7,426 nt of DNA from Dysgonamonadaceae bacterium (GTDB lineage: Bacteria > Bacteroidota > Bacteroidia > Bacteroidales > Azobacteroidaceae): positions 1 to 7,426 of the forward strand of contig JAITAH010000219.1 in assembly GCA_031284225.1 (NCBI GenBank), written 5' to 3'. The notes under the pieces were generated by a model. It saw only the letters and a program-made list of their open reading frames with translations. It did not search any database and was not told the origin of the DNA. Of the stretch, positions 6,391 through 7,426 are shown one piece after another (position 1 is the first letter of the stretch; every line of letters starts with the position of its first letter). Made by a program: the position numbers and the translations under genes.

Positions 6391-6421
6391 CAAAATTACA
6401 ATAAAGATTTTGATATTGCAA
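6391..6421 (-). promoter_or_regulatory. Bacteroidetes-type promoter of the regulator-receptor fusion
   Basis: On the minus strand, TTG at 6421-6419 (-33) is followed after 20 nt by TAATTTTG at 6398-6391 (-7, TAnnTTTG). It lies 31 bp before the ATG at 6359. The -33 element is inside the palindrome 6413-6435, so binding there would repress transcription. Confidence 0.72.
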
Positions 6422-6435
6422 CAATGTTGCAATAT
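6413..6435. promoter_or_regulatory. Zur/Fur-type operator palindrome
   Basis: Perfect 11-bp arms ATATTGCAACA (6413-6423) and TGTTGCAATAT (6425-6435) flank a single central base. A 23-bp AT-rich palindrome with a one-base centre is the classic geometry of a Fur-family box. It overlaps the promoter of a gene encoding a Fur-family protein, so autoregulation in response to metal (zinc, from the receptor type) is the natural inference. Confidence 0.75.
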
Positions 6436-6438
6436 ATT

Positions 6439-6672
6439 TTAATCTTCGGCAAATACATTCGATCCGACGTTGCGCTCAGAGCGAGGAATTGCCGGTAAAA
6501 AGAAAGAAAATCCCCGTTCGAGGTATGGGATTACGTACCCGCTCTCGTTGGTCAACGCCCTGCTTGTCGTAAAACCGGTAACGGTAGGTACCCTTGACGA
6601 CAGCGTAATACATGCGTTTTGTCGCGCCATGTTCAGGTAAGCGGCAAATAATTCTTGTTCTTTAAGTATCAT
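6439..6672 (-). pseudogene. Short unrecognised ORF, possibly frameshifted twice
   Basis: A 77-codon frame (ATG 6672-6670, TAA 6441-6439) begins MILKEQELFAAYLNMARQ and later has YVIPYLERGFSFFLPAIP, both protein-like. Its middle (about residues 19-43) looks low in structure. Over the same middle bases the minus frame that reads ATG at 6613-6611 encodes KRMYYAVVKGTYRYRFYDKQ, rich in aromatic and basic residues and more natural as protein. A composite of outer frame, middle frame and outer frame reads better than either alone. This suggests two compensating indels, perhaps at the A-run near 6620 and close to 6550. No family was recognised. It is co-directional with the regulator-receptor fusion, ending 3 bp before its operator. 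It could also be an intact small gene or chance. Confidence 0.4.
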
Positions 6673-6703
6673 ATTCTATCATTGATTATTATGAATTAGA
6701 ATA

Positions 6704-6721
6704 CAAAAATATGCAAAAATA
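6704..6721 (-). promoter_or_regulatory. Weak promoter candidates for the short ORF
   Basis: Two TATTTTTG boxes on the minus strand (6711-6704 and 6721-6714) fit the TAnnTTTG -7 consensus and lie 30-40 bp before the ATG at 6672. No clear TTG is present at the proper distance upstream, so this is tentative in AT-rich DNA. Confidence 0.3.
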
Positions 6722-6775
6722 ATTTAAAATCGACTTTAATACAGAGAAAAAAGCCCTACTTTTTTACCCCAACCG

Positions 6776-6806
6776 TTTGTAAATCTTAGAATATTCACTA
6801 ATTTTG
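6776..6806 (+). promoter_or_regulatory. Bacteroidetes-type promoter of the DUF5687 gene
   Basis: TTTG at 6776-6779 is followed after 19 nt by TAATTTTG at 6799-6806, a full consensus match, 27 bp before the ATG at 6834. It diverges from the short ORF on the minus strand. Confidence 0.78.
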
Positions 6807-6833
6807 CGCCGATAGAATCTAATCTCACATACA

Positions 6834-7426
6834 ATGATACATTCCTATTTACGACAGCACCAGTGGAAAGCTTTCCGGCGAAACCCGATGTTTGAACGCA
6901 ACCTCGCCGTCCGGATCTTTATGTTTATTATGTTCGGTTTCCTGGCTTTGGAATTTTTAGCGCTGGGACTTGTTTTGGACAAAATTTTGCTTCAAACGGA
7001 AACTTATACTTTAGCCATCGACGTCTTCAATTCGATATTGCTCTATGTGCTTCTGGCCGATTTTGTGATCAAACTTTTCTTCAAGCAAAACCAGTCCATG
7101 CAAATTGCTCCCTATCTGACTTTGCCGGTCAAACGGAACAAACTGTTTCATTTCCTCTTGTTGAAAGAATTTGGAAGTTTCTGGAACGGGTATTGGTTGT
7201 TTCTGGTAGTTCCTTTCGCCTTCCGGTCTATCACGCCTTTTTTCGGCTTGGGAACGGCGTTTTTATACATTCTTTTTTTCTATCTTTTGTGTGTTGCCGT
7301 CAGTTTGGCGGTACATCTTATTCATTGTTTGATTGGCAAAAACATCGGATATGTTATTGTGCCGGTTTTGCTGGCAGCCTTGCCTATTGCGTTGCCTTTG
7401 TTATTCCACATTCCTATAGGCGATTA
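6834..7426 (+). CDS. DUF5687 family membrane protein, N-terminal part (runs off right edge)
   Basis: The frame opens at ATG 6834 and stays open for 197 codons to the window end. The start RQHQWKAFRRNPMFERNLAV followed by a membrane helix, and the later segment QIAPYLTLPVKRNKLFHFLL, are characteristic of DUF5687, a Bacteroidetes family of polytopic inner-membrane proteins of about 480-500 residues. Likely membrane segments are at about 28-48, 62-82, 116-130, 138-164 and 171-191; basic residues (R15, R16, R22, R27) before the first favour a cytoplasmic N terminus. DUF5687 proteins resemble ABC-2-type permeases and, as I recall, are often encoded next to an ABC ATPase; whether one follows lies beyond the edge. 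Substrate unknown. The start is supported by the promoter 27 bp upstream. Confidence 0.85.
   Translation, partial: MIHSYLRQHQWKAFRRNPMFERNLAVRIFMFIMFGFLALEFLALGLVLDKILLQTETYTLAIDVFNSILLYVLLADFVIKLFFKQNQSMQIAPYLTLPVKRNKLFHFLLLKEFGSFWNGYWLFLVVPFAFRSITPFFGLGTAFLYILFFYLLCVAVSLAVHLIHCLIGKNIGYVIVPVLLAALPIALPLLFHIPIGD

Overview
The window looks like a chromosomal segment from a strictly anaerobic or microaerophilic member of the Bacteroidales. The evidence is the Bacteroidales-type NrdD/NrdG pair, TonB-dependent receptors, a DUF5687 membrane protein, and several promoters of the Bacteroidetes pattern (TTG or TTTG, 19-20 nt, then TAnnTTTG) with no Shine-Dalgarno sequences. All assignments come from reading the sequence and recalled family motifs; no database search was run.

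Layout. Bases 1-208 (minus) hold the N-terminal half of a MarR-type regulator whose promoter overlaps a perfect palindrome. Bases 380-882 (minus) hold the frameshifted, internally deleted remnant of a TonB-dependent receptor gene. Bases 1094-3187 (plus) are nrdD, the anaerobic class III ribonucleotide reductase, with a well-formed promoter at 992-1023. Between nrdD and nrdG is a cassette: an array of 7-bp repeats that supplies the nrdD stop codon, a truncated four-helix-bundle (S23/IVS-type) gene, and the same kind of repeats inverted on the far side. nrdG, the radical-SAM activase of NrdD, follows at 3449-3931.

Convergent to nrdG, and overlapping it by 29 bp, is the most striking item: one uninterrupted 818-codon frame (3903-6359, minus). 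It joins a complete Fur/Zur-type metalloregulator directly to the signal peptide of a ZnuD-like TonB-dependent outer-membrane receptor. There is no start codon at the receptor and no linker. A perfect 11-1-11 palindrome covers the -33 element of its promoter, as expected for a Zur operator. A cytoplasmic DNA-binding repressor and an outer-membrane receptor in one polypeptide is topologically paradoxical. It implies processing at the internal signal peptide, a cryptic start, or a recent mutation or assembly error that removed the gene boundary.

Upstream of the fusion, 6439-6672 (minus) is a short unrecognised ORF that reads like a gene with two compensating frameshifts. Divergent from it, a good promoter at 6776-6806 drives a DUF5687 membrane protein that runs off the right edge.

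Two functional themes emerge: anaerobic dNTP synthesis (nrdD-nrdG) and probable zinc sensing and uptake (regulator plus receptor). The window carries two clear gene remnants, one likely third, and an unusual gene fusion, so it has several signs of gene decay or rearrangement.
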